64,000 bases of DNA. Source: Gammaproteobacteria bacterium (GTDB taxonomy: Bacteria > Pseudomonadota > Gammaproteobacteria > Enterobacterales > Permianibacteraceae). Location: assembly GCA_016182845.1 (NCBI GenBank), contig JACPFT010000001.1:310001-374000 (forward strand). The letters are read 5' to 3'. The number at the start of each line of letters is the position of its first letter. Positions within the stretch are counted from its first letter, which is position 1. The notes under the pieces are model-generated. The model was not told the DNA's origin, made no database searches, and saw nothing but the letters and a program-made list of their open reading frames with translations. The translations under genes and the position numbers were made by a program. Positions 1-7,807 of the stretch are shown here, in pieces.

Positions 1-1
1 C

Positions 2-1783
2 GTGCTCACCATTCCGCCCGTTGCCGACGATGCCGAGGACATCGCCGATGCCGAGTTCGAGGCCCTGCTCGACCAGCTTCATGGCAGCAAGACCGAAGCG
101 GCGCCCAAGAGCGCCGCCCCGCCCGGTTCAGGCGATGAAATCTCCGATGACGAATTCGAATCACTCCTGGATGAACTTCATGGCAAGGGCCAGTTCAAGA
201 CCGTGTCCGACGCCAAGGCCAAGCCGGCGGCTTCGTCGGATGAAATCTCGGATGACGAATTCGAATCCCTGCTCGACGAATTGCACGGCAAGGGCCAATT
301 CAAGGCCGGCGATGCCAACAAGGCGGTCAAGCCGTCCTCGGGGGGGGCGGACACCATCAGCGAACAAGAGTTCGAGGCACTGCTGGATCAGCTCCATGGC
401 AAGGGCAAGTCGGTCGGCGGTCCCGCCGCGGCCGCGAGTGCGCCGCCCGCGCCACCCAAGCCGGCCCCCCAGGCGAGCGCACCGGTAGCGCCGGCCAAGT
501 CGGCGGCCGAAAAGCCCGCGGACAAGCCTGCTGCGGCTCCCCTGGCGCCCAAGCCCGCGGCTCGCGAAGCCAAGGATGACGACGATAAGGCCGCTGCCGC
601 TGCCGACACCACGGTGCGCGTCGATACTAAGCGCCTTGACGAGATCATGAACCTGGTCGGCGAGTTGGTGCTGGTGCGCAACCGTCTCTTGACGCTCGCG
701 GTCAATTACCAGGACGAGGAGCTCAACAAGACCATCCAGAACCTGGATCTCACCACCGCAACCCTTCAGGGCGCCGTCATGAAGACGCGCATGCAGCCCA
801 TCAAGAAGGTTTTTGGACGCTTCCCTCGCGTCGTGCGCGATCTGGCGCGTAGCCTGAAGAAAGACATTTTGCTGGAGTTGGAAGGCGAGGATACTGATCT
901 CGATAAGAACCTGGTGGAGGCCCTGGCCGACCCCTTGGTGCACCTGGTCAGAAACTCGGTGGACCACGGTATCGAAATGCCGGATGTGCGCGAGGCTGCG
1001 GGCAAGTCACGAACAGGCCGGGTGTTGCTCTCGGCAGCCCAGGAGGGCGATCATATTCTGTTGTCCATCAGCGATGATGGCGGGGGCATGGATCCCGAAA
1101 AACTCAAGGCGCGCGCGGTGGAGAAGGGCCTGTTCGATCGGGATGCCGCCGAGCGCATGTCCGAGTCCGAAGCCTTTAACCTCATATTCGCCCCCGGCTT
1201 TTCCACGAAGCAGGAAATCTCCGATATTTCAGGCCGCGGCGTCGGTATGGACGTGGTCAAGACCAAGATCACGCAGTTGAACGGCACCGTGAATATCGAT
1301 TCCGCCAAGGGCGTGGGAACGACGATCCGCATCAAGGTTCCGCTGACCCTGGCCATTTTGCCGACCCTCATGGTGACGGTAGGCAAACAGATCTTCGCTT
1401 TCCCCCTGGCCGCCGTGAACGAAATTTTCCATCTCGACTTGACCAAGACCAATGTGGTCGACGGCCAGTTGATGATCATCGTGCGCGGTAAAGCCCTGCC
1501 GCTTTTCTACCTGGATCGTTGGCTGGTACGCAATTTCAAGGGCCGCGAGCAGAAGACCGTCGGGCACGTGGTTCTGTTGCAAGTGGGGACCCAGCGTCTG
1601 GGCTTCGTCGTGGATGGTCTCTTGGGTCAGGAAGAGGTCGTCATCAAGCCTCTGGGCACCTCCCTGCAGGGTACCCCCGGCATGGCGGGCGCCACGATCA
1701 CCTCGGATGGCGGCATCGCCCTGATTCTTGACGTCCCGGGGCTGTTGAAGAAGTATGCGCGACGCGAATACTCCGGCCGCTAG
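2..1783 (+). CDS. cheA: Chemotaxis histidine kinase CheA, 5' end outside window
   Basis: Autophosphorylating kinase that relays chemoreceptor signals to CheY and CheB at the polar array. The visible 593 residues lack the N-terminal Hpt (P1) domain, so the gene starts before base 1; the GTG at base 2 is not the real start. Seen in order: an acidic region with four copies of an amphipathic motif (about residues 17-29, 47-66, 82-101, 119-134), an Ala/Pro-rich linker, the P3 dimerisation helices (from about residue 204, TVRVDTKRLDEIMNLVG), the ATPase N box (LVRNSVDHGIE), G1 (DDGGGMD) and G2 (GRGVGMDVVK) boxes, and a C-terminal CheW-like P5 domain. It heads the cheA-cheB-motCD-parCP-cheW operon. 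The repeated motif probably docks the neighbouring ParP, as reported for the CheA LID region in Vibrio. Confidence 0.96.
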   Translation: MLTIPPVADDAEDIADAEFEALLDQLHGSKTEAAPKSAAPPGSGDEISDDEFESLLDELHGKGQFKTVSDAKAKPAASSDEISDDEFESLLDELHGKGQFKAGDANKAVKPSSGGADTISEQEFEALLDQLHGKGKSVGGPAAAASAPPAPPKPAPQASAPVAPAKSAAEKPADKPAAAPLAPKPAAREAKDDDDKAAAAADTTVRVDTKRLDEIMNLVGELVLVRNRLLTLAVNYQDEELNKTIQNLDLTTATLQGAVMKTRMQPIKKVFGRFPRVVRDLARSLKKDILLELEGEDTDLDKNLVEALADPLVHLVRNSVDHGIEMPDVREAAGKSRTGRVLLSAAQEGDHILLSISDDGGGMDPEKLKARAVEKGLFDRDAAERMSESEAFNLIFAPGFSTKQEISDISGRGVGMDVVKTKITQLNGTVNIDSAKGVGTTIRIKVPLTLAILPTLMVTVGKQIFAFPLAAVNEIFHLDLTKTNVVDGQLMIIVRGKALPLFYLDRWLVRNFKGREQKTVGHVVLLQVGTQRLGFVVDGLLGQEEVVIKPLGTSLQGTPGMAGATITSDGGIALILDVPGLLKKYARREYSGR

Positions 1784-1841
1784 CGGCGTGAACGATATCG
1801 CCATTCGACAGGGTGCTGACGTAGTGAACAAGGTATAAGGC

Positions 1842-2954
1842 ATGCCCATCAAGGTTTTGGTCGTCGACGACTCCAGTTTCTTCCGCCGCCGGGTCAGCGA
1901 GATTCTCAATGCCGACCCGGATTTGACGGTCATCGATACCGCCGAGAACGGCCAACAGGCAGTGGAAAAGGCCTTGAGCCTGAAGCCCGATATCGTCGTG
2001 ATGGATATCGAGATGCCGGTCATGGATGGCATTACCGCCGTTCGCCAGATCATGGCGAAGAGCCCACGCCCCATCATGATGTTTTCCTCGCTGACCCATG
2101 ATGGCGCGCGCGCGACCCTGGATGCGCTGGAGGCCGGTGCGCTGGACTTCATGCCCAAGCGTTTCGAAGAGATCTCCCGGGATCGCAATGAGGCCGGCAA
2201 GGTTCTGCAACAGCGGGTCAAGGCATTAGCCCGTTCCCCGGTGCCTTCCGCGCCGCGTCCCGCCATGCAGGTGCCGCCGCCCCCGCGCCCGGCGGCGGGA
2301 GCTCGTCCCGCTCCTGTGCCCACACCGTCATCCGGGGCTGCAGCGCCGCGTCCCCTGCCGGTGGCGCAGCCCTTACGCTCCACGGGGCCAGCCAAGGGCC
2401 GCTACCAACTGGTTGCCATCGGCACTTCCACGGGTGGACCGGTTGCCTTGCACGAAGTCCTGACGCGCCTGCCCAAGGACTTTCCGTTGCCCATCATCAT
2501 CATTCAGCACATGCCGGCGTCCTTCACCCCCGCCTTCGCCAAGCGCCTGGATACGCTCTGCCAGATTCAAGTCAAGGAAGGCGCCGATGGCGACGACATG
2601 CGCCCGGGCGTCGCCTATATCGCGCCGGGCGGCAAGCAGATGGTGCTGGACGGCAATCGCCTGCGCGTACGGGAGAGCGATGAGCGCCTGACCTACAAGC
2701 CCTGCGTGGATGTCACCTTCGCCTCGGCGGCCAAGGCCTTGCCAGGCAAGGTGCTGGCCATTGTCTTGACCGGCATGGGCGCCGATGGCCGAGATGGCTC
2801 CCGCCTGCTCAAGCAGGGCGGTGCGACGGTCTGGGCCCAGGATGAAACGAGCTGCGTGGTCTATGGCATGCCCATGTCGGTGGTCAAGGCCGGACTCGCC
2901 GATGAAGTGTTGTCACTCGACAATGTGGCCGCGCGCATGATGGAAGTCGTGTGA
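1842..2954 (+). CDS. cheB: Chemotaxis response regulator protein-glutamate methylesterase CheB
   Basis: Removes methyl groups from chemoreceptor glutamates (and deamidates glutamines) for adaptation; activated by CheA phosphorylation. 370 residues, normal length. N-terminal receiver ([12 protein letters not shown]; phospho-Asp in [12 protein letters not shown]), a long Pro/Ala-rich linker at about residues 130-180, then the methylesterase domain with the catalytic serine motif GTSTGGP, a downstream [11 protein letters not shown] histidine segment and the MGADGRDG loop. It follows cheA by 58 bp, and its stop overlaps the motC start by one base (TGATG). The start is ATG at 1842. Confidence 0.97.
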   Translation: MPIKVLVVDDSSFFRRRVSEILNADPDLTVIDTAENGQQAVEKALSLKPDIVVMDIEMPVMDGITAVRQIMAKSPRPIMMFSSLTHDGARATLDALEAGALDFMPKRFEEISRDRNEAGKVLQQRVKALARSPVPSAPRPAMQVPPPPRPAAGARPAPVPTPSSGAAAPRPLPVAQPLRSTGPAKGRYQLVAIGTSTGGPVALHEVLTRLPKDFPLPIIIIQHMPASFTPAFAKRLDTLCQIQVKEGADGDDMRPGVAYIAPGGKQMVLDGNRLRVRESDERLTYKPCVDVTFASAAKALPGKVLAIVLTGMGADGRDGSRLLKQGGATVWAQDETSCVVYGMPMSVVKAGLADEVLSLDNVAARMMEVV

Positions 2955-3736
2955 TGCGCTTGGATGCTCTCAGCATCGTCGGGGTGGTGCTTGCGTTCTT
3001 GGCGATACTGGGCGGCCAGTACTGGGAGGGCGGCAATTTATCGGCCCTCGTGAACGGCCCGGCCTTGCTGATCGTCATGGGCGGCACTTTGGGCGCGATT
3101 CTACTGCAGACGCCACTCAACACGTTCTTGCGTGCCGCGCGTCTGCTGTTTTGGGTATTTCGAGCGCCGCGCTTCGATATGGATGTGGGCATCAGCCAGG
3201 TCCTGCAATGGAGCATGATTGCGCGCAAGGAGGGCCTGCTGGGCCTGGAGAACATCGAGGATCGGGTCAAGGACCCCTTCTCCCGCAAGGGCCTGTCCCT
3301 CCTGGTGGACGGCGGTGAACCGGAAAACATACGCAGCATCATGATGTTGGAGCTGGAGATGCAGGAGCAGTACCTGCAGCAGGGAGCCAAGGTCTATGAG
3401 GCCATGGGCGGCTATAGCCCGACCATCGGCATCATCGGTGCGGTGATGGGGCTTATCCATGTCATGGGCAATCTCAGCGATCCCAGTCGCCTCGGCGATG
3501 GCATCGCCACGGCGTTCGTCGCTACAATTTATGGCGTGGGCATGGCCAATTTGTTCTTCCTGCCCATTGCGGGCAAGCTGAAGAACACCATTCTGCTGCA
3601 GAGCCATTACCGTGAAATGATGGTGGAAGGTATTATCTCGGTAGCGGAAGGTGAAAATCCCCGCATCATCGAGAACAAGCTCAATGGCTTCAAACACCAG
3701 GATGCCGATCTCCGCATCAAGCTGGGCAGGACGTGA
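2954..3736 (+). CDS. motC: Flagellar motor stator protein MotC (MotA family)
   Basis: Inner-membrane proton-channel stator subunit that pairs with MotD to drive flagellar rotation. 260 residues with the MotA/ExbB arrangement: N-terminal membrane segments (LSIVGVVLAFLAILGG; ALLIVMGGTLGAILLQ), a cytoplasmic loop, and a C-terminal pair of membrane helices (PTIGIIGAVMGLIHVM; GIATAFVATIYGVGMAN). I take ATG 2954, which overlaps the cheB stop, instead of GTG 2951; GGAAG at 2942-2946 is well placed. In Pseudomonas the homologue in this position is the second stator set (MotCD), linked to swarming and high-load motility. Confidence 0.94.
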   Translation: MRLDALSIVGVVLAFLAILGGQYWEGGNLSALVNGPALLIVMGGTLGAILLQTPLNTFLRAARLLFWVFRAPRFDMDVGISQVLQWSMIARKEGLLGLENIEDRVKDPFSRKGLSLLVDGGEPENIRSIMMLELEMQEQYLQQGAKVYEAMGGYSPTIGIIGAVMGLIHVMGNLSDPSRLGDGIATAFVATIYGVGMANLFFLPIAGKLKNTILLQSHYREMMVEGIISVAEGENPRIIENKLNGFKHQDADLRIKLGRT

Positions 3737-3737
3737 T

Positions 3738-4679
3738 ATGTCACGACGCCATCGCGACGAACACGACAATCATGAGCGTTGGCTGGTGTCCTATGCCGAC
3801 TTCATCACGCTGCTGTTTGCGTTTTTCGTGGTGATGTACTCGATTTCCTCGGTCAATGACGGCAAATACCGCGTGCTTTCCGAATCCCTACTCCAGGCCT
3901 TCCAAGCCACCGAGCGCAGCCTGGACCCGATTCAGATCGGCGAATTGAAGCGCAATGCCGCGCTACAGTCCGGAGATGTATTCGATGCCAAACGCGGTCA
4001 GGATACGATCACCCGCCCCGGCAGCCGGCCGGAGGCAGAAGAAGTCGATCCGTTGCAGCCGGAAGCTTCCCAGACGCCGCAAAGCTTCCGCCAGCTGCAG
4101 GACGAGCTCAGCGAGAGCCTACAGGCCCTGATCAAGGCCGATTTGGTCAAGATCCGCGCCAATCAGGATTGGCTGGAGATCGACATGCGCAGCGGCATCC
4201 TCTTCGCCAGCGGTCGGGCGGAATTGAATCCCCGCGCCAAGGTGCTGCTCGCCGATATCGGCCGCATCTTGAGCAAGACCAAGAACTTGATTCGCGTGCG
4301 CGGATTCACCGACAACAAACCCATCGCCACCCGGGATTTTCCCAGCAACTGGCACCTGTCCACGGCACGGGCGACGGAAGTGGTCAACATGCTGCAAAAA
4401 CTCGGCATAGTCCCGGCACGCATGGGCATCGAAGGCTTCGGCGAATACCAGCCGGTCGCCAGCAATGAAACGGATGACGGGCGAGCAAAGAATCGCCGCG
4501 TGGTTATCGCCGTGGCGCGCGGCGTGTTGGAGACCGATGCGCAGGGCGGCGTGATCCCGCCCAGCCCGGCTGGCCGTTCCGAGCCGGAACCGGAATTATT
4601 CATCGAGCGCCTGCCGGATGGTAGCTGGCAACCGGCCAAGAATCCCTCACCACCAGCCGGCAATGGCGGCCAGGGCTGA
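3738..4679 (+). CDS. motD: Flagellar motor stator protein MotD (MotB family, OmpA-like)
   Basis: Peptidoglycan-anchoring stator subunit. 313 residues from ATG 3738, one base after the motC stop; a longer in-frame start at 3651 would lie inside motC and adds 29 residues unlike the family. Near residue 18 comes the single membrane helix with the proton-carrying Asp (WLVSYADFITLLFAFFVVMY), then a periplasmic linker and an OmpA/MotB peptidoglycan-binding domain (IRVRGFTDNKPI ... LSTARATEVVNML ... GRAKNRRVVIAV). The C-terminal tail of about 50 residues is Pro-rich and low in complexity. Confidence 0.94.
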   Translation: MSRRHRDEHDNHERWLVSYADFITLLFAFFVVMYSISSVNDGKYRVLSESLLQAFQATERSLDPIQIGELKRNAALQSGDVFDAKRGQDTITRPGSRPEAEEVDPLQPEASQTPQSFRQLQDELSESLQALIKADLVKIRANQDWLEIDMRSGILFASGRAELNPRAKVLLADIGRILSKTKNLIRVRGFTDNKPIATRDFPSNWHLSTARATEVVNMLQKLGIVPARMGIEGFGEYQPVASNETDDGRAKNRRVVIAVARGVLETDAQGGVIPPSPAGRSEPEPELFIERLPDGSWQPAKNPSPPAGNGGQG

Positions 4680-4697
4680 GCAGTTAAGGAGCACCGC

Positions 4698-5534
4698 GTG
4701 CTGCAAGTTTGGACCGTTTGCAACCAAAAGGGTGGGGTGGGCAAGACCACGACGACCGTGGCCTTGGGCGGGTTATTGGCCAGCCATGGCGAGCGGGTTC
4801 TGCTCGTGGACTTCGATCCCCATGCCTCCATGACCGCCTACTTCGCTCACGACCCCGATGCAGTGAAGCGTAGCGGCTACGAGCTGTTCCACCATCCCGA
4901 CGGCTTGCCTGCGGGGCTGCTCCAGGAATTGGTCGTCGATACCGGCTTCGCGAATCTGTCCCTGCTGCCGGCTTCGATCTCGCTGGCGACCCTGGACCGT
5001 CAGCTGGGCGCCTCGGAAGGGGTCGGCACCATCTTGAATCAGGCCTTGTTCGCGGCGCGCGAACACTACGATTTCGTGCTCATCGACTGCCCGCCCATCC
5101 TGGGCGTCCTGATGGTCAACGCCCTGGCGGCCTGCCAACATCTATTGATCCCCGTGCAAACGGATTTCCTGGCGCTCAAGGGCATGGAGCGCATGCTGCA
5201 CACCCTGGACATGGTCAACGCCACGCGCGGCGAAGTCATCCCCTATACCATCGTGCCGACACTTTACGACCGGCGTACCCATGCCTCCGTGCAAGCGCTG
5301 CACGATCTGAAAAAGCACTATGACGCGTATATGTGGGATGGTGTCGTGCCCATGGACACCAAGTTCCGCGATGCCAGCAATCTGCACATGCCTCCCTCGC
5401 TGTTGGCGCCCTCCTGCCGAGGCGTGCGCGCGTACAAGCGCCTGCTCAAGTCCATGCTGGATGGCAGCTTGCGGCTGCGGCATGCACAAGCCGCGCGAAG
5501 GAACGACGCGCTAGTCGAGGGCAGTCCGGTATGA
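4698..5534 (+). CDS. parC: ParA-like ATPase ParC for polar chemotaxis array placement
   Basis: MinD/ParA-family ATPase, 278 residues. The deviant Walker A motif KGGVGKTTTT is at residues 11-20, followed by the Walker A' (VLLVDFDPHASMT) and Walker B (FVLIDCPPILG) regions. GTG start at 4698 with AAGGA at 4685-4689. The setting (after motCD, with a four-base ATGA overlap into the CheW-like parP) matches the Vibrio/Pseudomonas ParC-ParP system that tethers chemotaxis arrays at the old cell pole and spreads them to daughter cells. It is therefore read as an array-positioning ATPase and not a plasmid or chromosome partition protein; no parB or centromere-like repeats are present. Confidence 0.9.
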   Translation: MLQVWTVCNQKGGVGKTTTTVALGGLLASHGERVLLVDFDPHASMTAYFAHDPDAVKRSGYELFHHPDGLPAGLLQELVVDTGFANLSLLPASISLATLDRQLGASEGVGTILNQALFAAREHYDFVLIDCPPILGVLMVNALAACQHLLIPVQTDFLALKGMERMLHTLDMVNATRGEVIPYTIVPTLYDRRTHASVQALHDLKKHYDAYMWDGVVPMDTKFRDASNLHMPPSLLAPSCRGVRAYKRLLKSMLDGSLRLRHAQAARRNDALVEGSPV

Positions 5535-6385
5535 GCCGTAAGCACCAGTCCATTTCCCAAGAAGACCAGGCCCTGGCCGGTTATATCGCCGCGATGTTCG
5601 GAAACGCGCCCCAGGTCATGGCCGCTCCTCTGCGTGTAGTCGAAGCGACGCAACCCGTCGTCGAGGAAACCGAGGCGGCAAAGCTGGCTAGCGTGCGCAA
5701 GCTGCTCGCTGAAACGGTTGTCGTGGCCGCACCGGTGGAGGCTCCGCCAGCGAAGGCTCCAGCGATGGAAATCCAACCGGTCGCGGTTCCCGAACCGGCG
5801 CCGGTCGTCGCGAGCCCGGCCCCTAGGGCCATCGTCGAACAGGCGCCCATCGAGGAGCTTGCCCTGATTTTGCCGCCGGAGCGCGCGGCGAATTTGATCC
5901 CGGAATGGGGCGAGAAGCGTTTCCAGACCCTATTTTTCCGTGTCGGTCCGCTGACCCTCGCCGTTCCCCTATCCCAGCTCGGCGGTATATTCGCCCTGGA
6001 AAAGGACCGGATCACATCCCTGTTCGGCAAGCCCAAGTGGTTCCTGGGCCTGCATCCCTACCAGGGCGGCAATATGCAGATCGTCGACACCGCTCGCTGG
6101 GTGATGCCGGAAAAATATGCCGAAGTCACCGCCGAGGGCCTGGAGCTCGACTACGTGATCCGCCTCGGCGATACGCCTTGGGCTCTGGCTTGCACCCAGG
6201 TGCATGACGCCGTCACCCTGGAACACGATGACATCCGCTGGCGCAGCAGCCTAGGGCGCCGTCCTTGGTTGGCCGGTGTCGTTGTGGGTAAAATGTGCGC
6301 ACTGCTTGATGTGGACAATTTTATTTTCCTGTTGGAAAACAATCAGTTCGAAAATCGTCATCAGGGGCTTCCCGTAGCGCCCTGA
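5531..6385 (+). CDS. parP: CheW-like array-integration protein ParP
   Basis: 284 residues from ATG 5531, overlapping the parC stop (ATGA). Residues 1-110 are Ala/Pro/Glu-rich and probably disordered; the C-terminal 170 residues are a divergent CheW-like fold (FQTLFFRVGPLTLAVPL ... WFLGLHPYQGGNMQIVD ... GRRPWLAGVVVGKMCALLDVD). In Vibrio, ParP uses this domain to bind CheA and receptor tips and binds ParC through its N-terminal part. The repeat-bearing CheA encoded five genes upstream is the likely partner. The ATG at 5333, inside parC, is rejected as a start. Confidence 0.85.
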   Translation: MSRKHQSISQEDQALAGYIAAMFGNAPQVMAAPLRVVEATQPVVEETEAAKLASVRKLLAETVVVAAPVEAPPAKAPAMEIQPVAVPEPAPVVASPAPRAIVEQAPIEELALILPPERAANLIPEWGEKRFQTLFFRVGPLTLAVPLSQLGGIFALEKDRITSLFGKPKWFLGLHPYQGGNMQIVDTARWVMPEKYAEVTAEGLELDYVIRLGDTPWALACTQVHDAVTLEHDDIRWRSSLGRRPWLAGVVVGKMCALLDVDNFIFLLENNQFENRHQGLPVAP

Positions 6386-6533
6386 GGATGGAAACAAGGT
6401 GTGCCGGTCCTTGGCCTGGGCTATAGTTGCATTGATCGTCTTGAGTTGAACGAATCGTCTTGGGCACGGGCGCTTATCGCCCGGCAGAACCCGGCGGCCG
6501 CGGCTGGCCGCACCAGCAAAGAGGAAGCATGAG

Positions 6534-7028
6534 ATGAGCAACGAAGTGAGCAGCGCCGCCCGCGTGCAAAGCAGTCGGGATGATCCGGTTCTGCAATGGG
6601 TGACGTTCAAGCTCGGCAACGAGACCTATGGCATCAATGTCATGCAGGTCCAGGAAGTCTTGCGCTATACCGAGATCGCCGCGGTTCCCGGGGCGCCCAG
6701 CCATGTGCTGGGCATCATCAACCTGCGCGGCAATGTAGTCACCGTGATCGACACGCGCATGCGCTTCGGTCTGGAGCCTTCCGATGTGACCGAGCAGACC
6801 CGTATCGTCATTATTGAGGCGGAACAGCAAGTGATCGGCATCCTTGTCGACAGCGTGGCCGAGGTTGTCTATCTCCGCCAATCGGAGATAGAGATGACGC
6901 CCAATGTCGGCAACGAGGAGAGCGCCAAGTTCATTCAGGGTGTCTGCAATCGCGACAACGAGCTGCTGATCCTGGTGGACCTGAACAAGATGCTCAACGA
7001 ACAGGAGTGGGGCGAGCTCAACTTCTGA
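6534..7028 (+). CDS. cheW: Chemotaxis coupling protein CheW
   Basis: Adaptor that links CheA to chemoreceptors. 164 residues, normal length, a single CheW domain: VTFKLGNETYGINVMQVQEVLRY, GAPSHVLGIINLRGNVV, VIIEAEQQVIGILVDSVAEVV and a C-terminal ILVDLNKML. Ribosome-binding site GAGGAAG at 6521-6527. It lies 148 bp after parP, in the same direction. That gap could hold a secondary promoter, but I see no convincing one. Confidence 0.96.
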   Translation: MSNEVSSAARVQSSRDDPVLQWVTFKLGNETYGINVMQVQEVLRYTEIAAVPGAPSHVLGIINLRGNVVTVIDTRMRFGLEPSDVTEQTRIVIIEAEQQVIGILVDSVAEVVYLRQSEIEMTPNVGNEESAKFIQGVCNRDNELLILVDLNKMLNEQEWGELNF

Positions 7029-7055
7029 GTTTCGCCTCGGAGGCATGGGTATCGC

Positions 7056-7463
7056 GTGGATATGTTGGCATTGATTCTGGCGGGGCTCGGACTCATCGGT
7101 TCGGGCCTCGCGCTTTTGGGCTTGCGGCGCGCCATGGCCGCGGAGCGGGCCATCAACTCGGAGCTTCGTGCGCAAAACGAGCGACTCGGCAACGAGCTGC
7201 GGGCCTTGGTGAGTAGCGCCGTGGGCACGGGGCGCAAGCTCGCCCTTCTGGAGGACGAAGTGCGGGTGCTCGCGGCCAAAACCGGCGGCGCAGCCGTCAG
7301 CGATGAGCCGCTTAGCTCGGATAAGCCCTACCAGATGGCGGCGAGGCTGATGCAACGCGGCGCCGATGTCGAGGAGCTGATGAGCGTCTGTGGCCTGACG
7401 CGGGGTGAAGCGGAACTGCTGGCTTCCCTGCATCGCCGTCCGCGTGGCGATATCCCGGCCTGA
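7056..7463 (+). CDS. DUF2802 membrane-anchored protein of the chemotaxis operon
   Basis: 135 residues. An N-terminal membrane helix (LALILAGLGLIGSGLALLGL) is followed by a likely coiled coil (about residues 25-70, RAMAAERAINSELRAQNERL) and a C-terminal helical domain of the DUF2802 type (YQMAARLMQRGADVEELMSVCGLTRGEAELLASLH) that resembles a small helix-turn-helix fold. GTG start at 7056. The same gene follows cheW in Pseudomonas; its function is unknown. It closes the operon and converges on the minus-strand flagellar gene that ends at 7464. Confidence 0.85.
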   Translation: MDMLALILAGLGLIGSGLALLGLRRAMAAERAINSELRAQNERLGNELRALVSSAVGTGRKLALLEDEVRVLAAKTGGAAVSDEPLSSDKPYQMAARLMQRGADVEELMSVCGLTRGEAELLASLHRRPRGDIPA

Positions 7464-7766
7464 TCAGGACTCGGATGCATAGTCCTGCGCGGTTTTTCCC
7501 ACCGGAAATTTCCCCTTGAGCATATAGGCGAAGGCGATGATCTCCGCGATGGCCAGATAGAGCTCGCGGGGGATCTCCGTGCCCAGCTCCAAGCGGCCTA
7601 AGAGCTGGGCGAGTTGAGCGTCTTCGTGCACATGCACGCCGGCCTCCTGAGCCAGGCGCAGGATTTCCTCGGCGATATCTCCTTCACCCGATGCGGTGAT
7701 GCGCGGAGCGGCGGGTGCGTCGTATTGCAGCGCGACCGCGCGTTTTTCCGATGGCTCTGTATTCAT
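7464..7766 (-). CDS. FlhB C-terminal domain-like export-switch protein
   Basis: 100 residues matching only the cytoplasmic C-terminal domain of FlhB/YscU (AVALQYDAPAAPRITASGEGDIAEEILRLAQEAGVHVHED ... RELYLAIAEIIAFAYMLKG), with no membrane part. The NPTH self-cleavage motif is absent, with APR near its expected place. Such stand-alone FlhB-like proteins occur next to fliK in many gammaproteobacteria and may help switch export specificity. It is 41 bp downstream of fliK on the same strand, probably co-transcribed, and converges with the chemotaxis operon. Confidence 0.85.
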   Translation of the reverse strand: MNTEPSEKRAVALQYDAPAAPRITASGEGDIAEEILRLAQEAGVHVHEDAQLAQLLGRLELGTEIPRELYLAIAEIIAFAYMLKGKFPVGKTAQDYASES

Positions 7767-7807
7767 GAGCTCAGCTTCCGCCCCTTGTTAACCACGGGAC
7801 GGTTCGT

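Noticed and set aside
1229-2395. Long antisense open frame opposite cheA/cheB, and many others like it (13218-15242, 27277-29394, 34532-35938, 61955-63298)
   Set aside because: They mirror strongly coding GC-rich genes on the other strand, have no start signals or family motifs, and read as low-complexity Arg/Ala/Gly/Gln sequence.
4698-5534. ParA-like gene as a plasmid or chromosome partition locus
   Set aside because: No parB or centromere-like repeats are nearby. The position between motD and a CheW-like gene fits the chemotaxis ParC.
6386-6533. Promoter for cheW in the 148-bp gap after parP
   Set aside because: No convincing -35/-10 pair is visible; read-through from the upstream operon is simpler.
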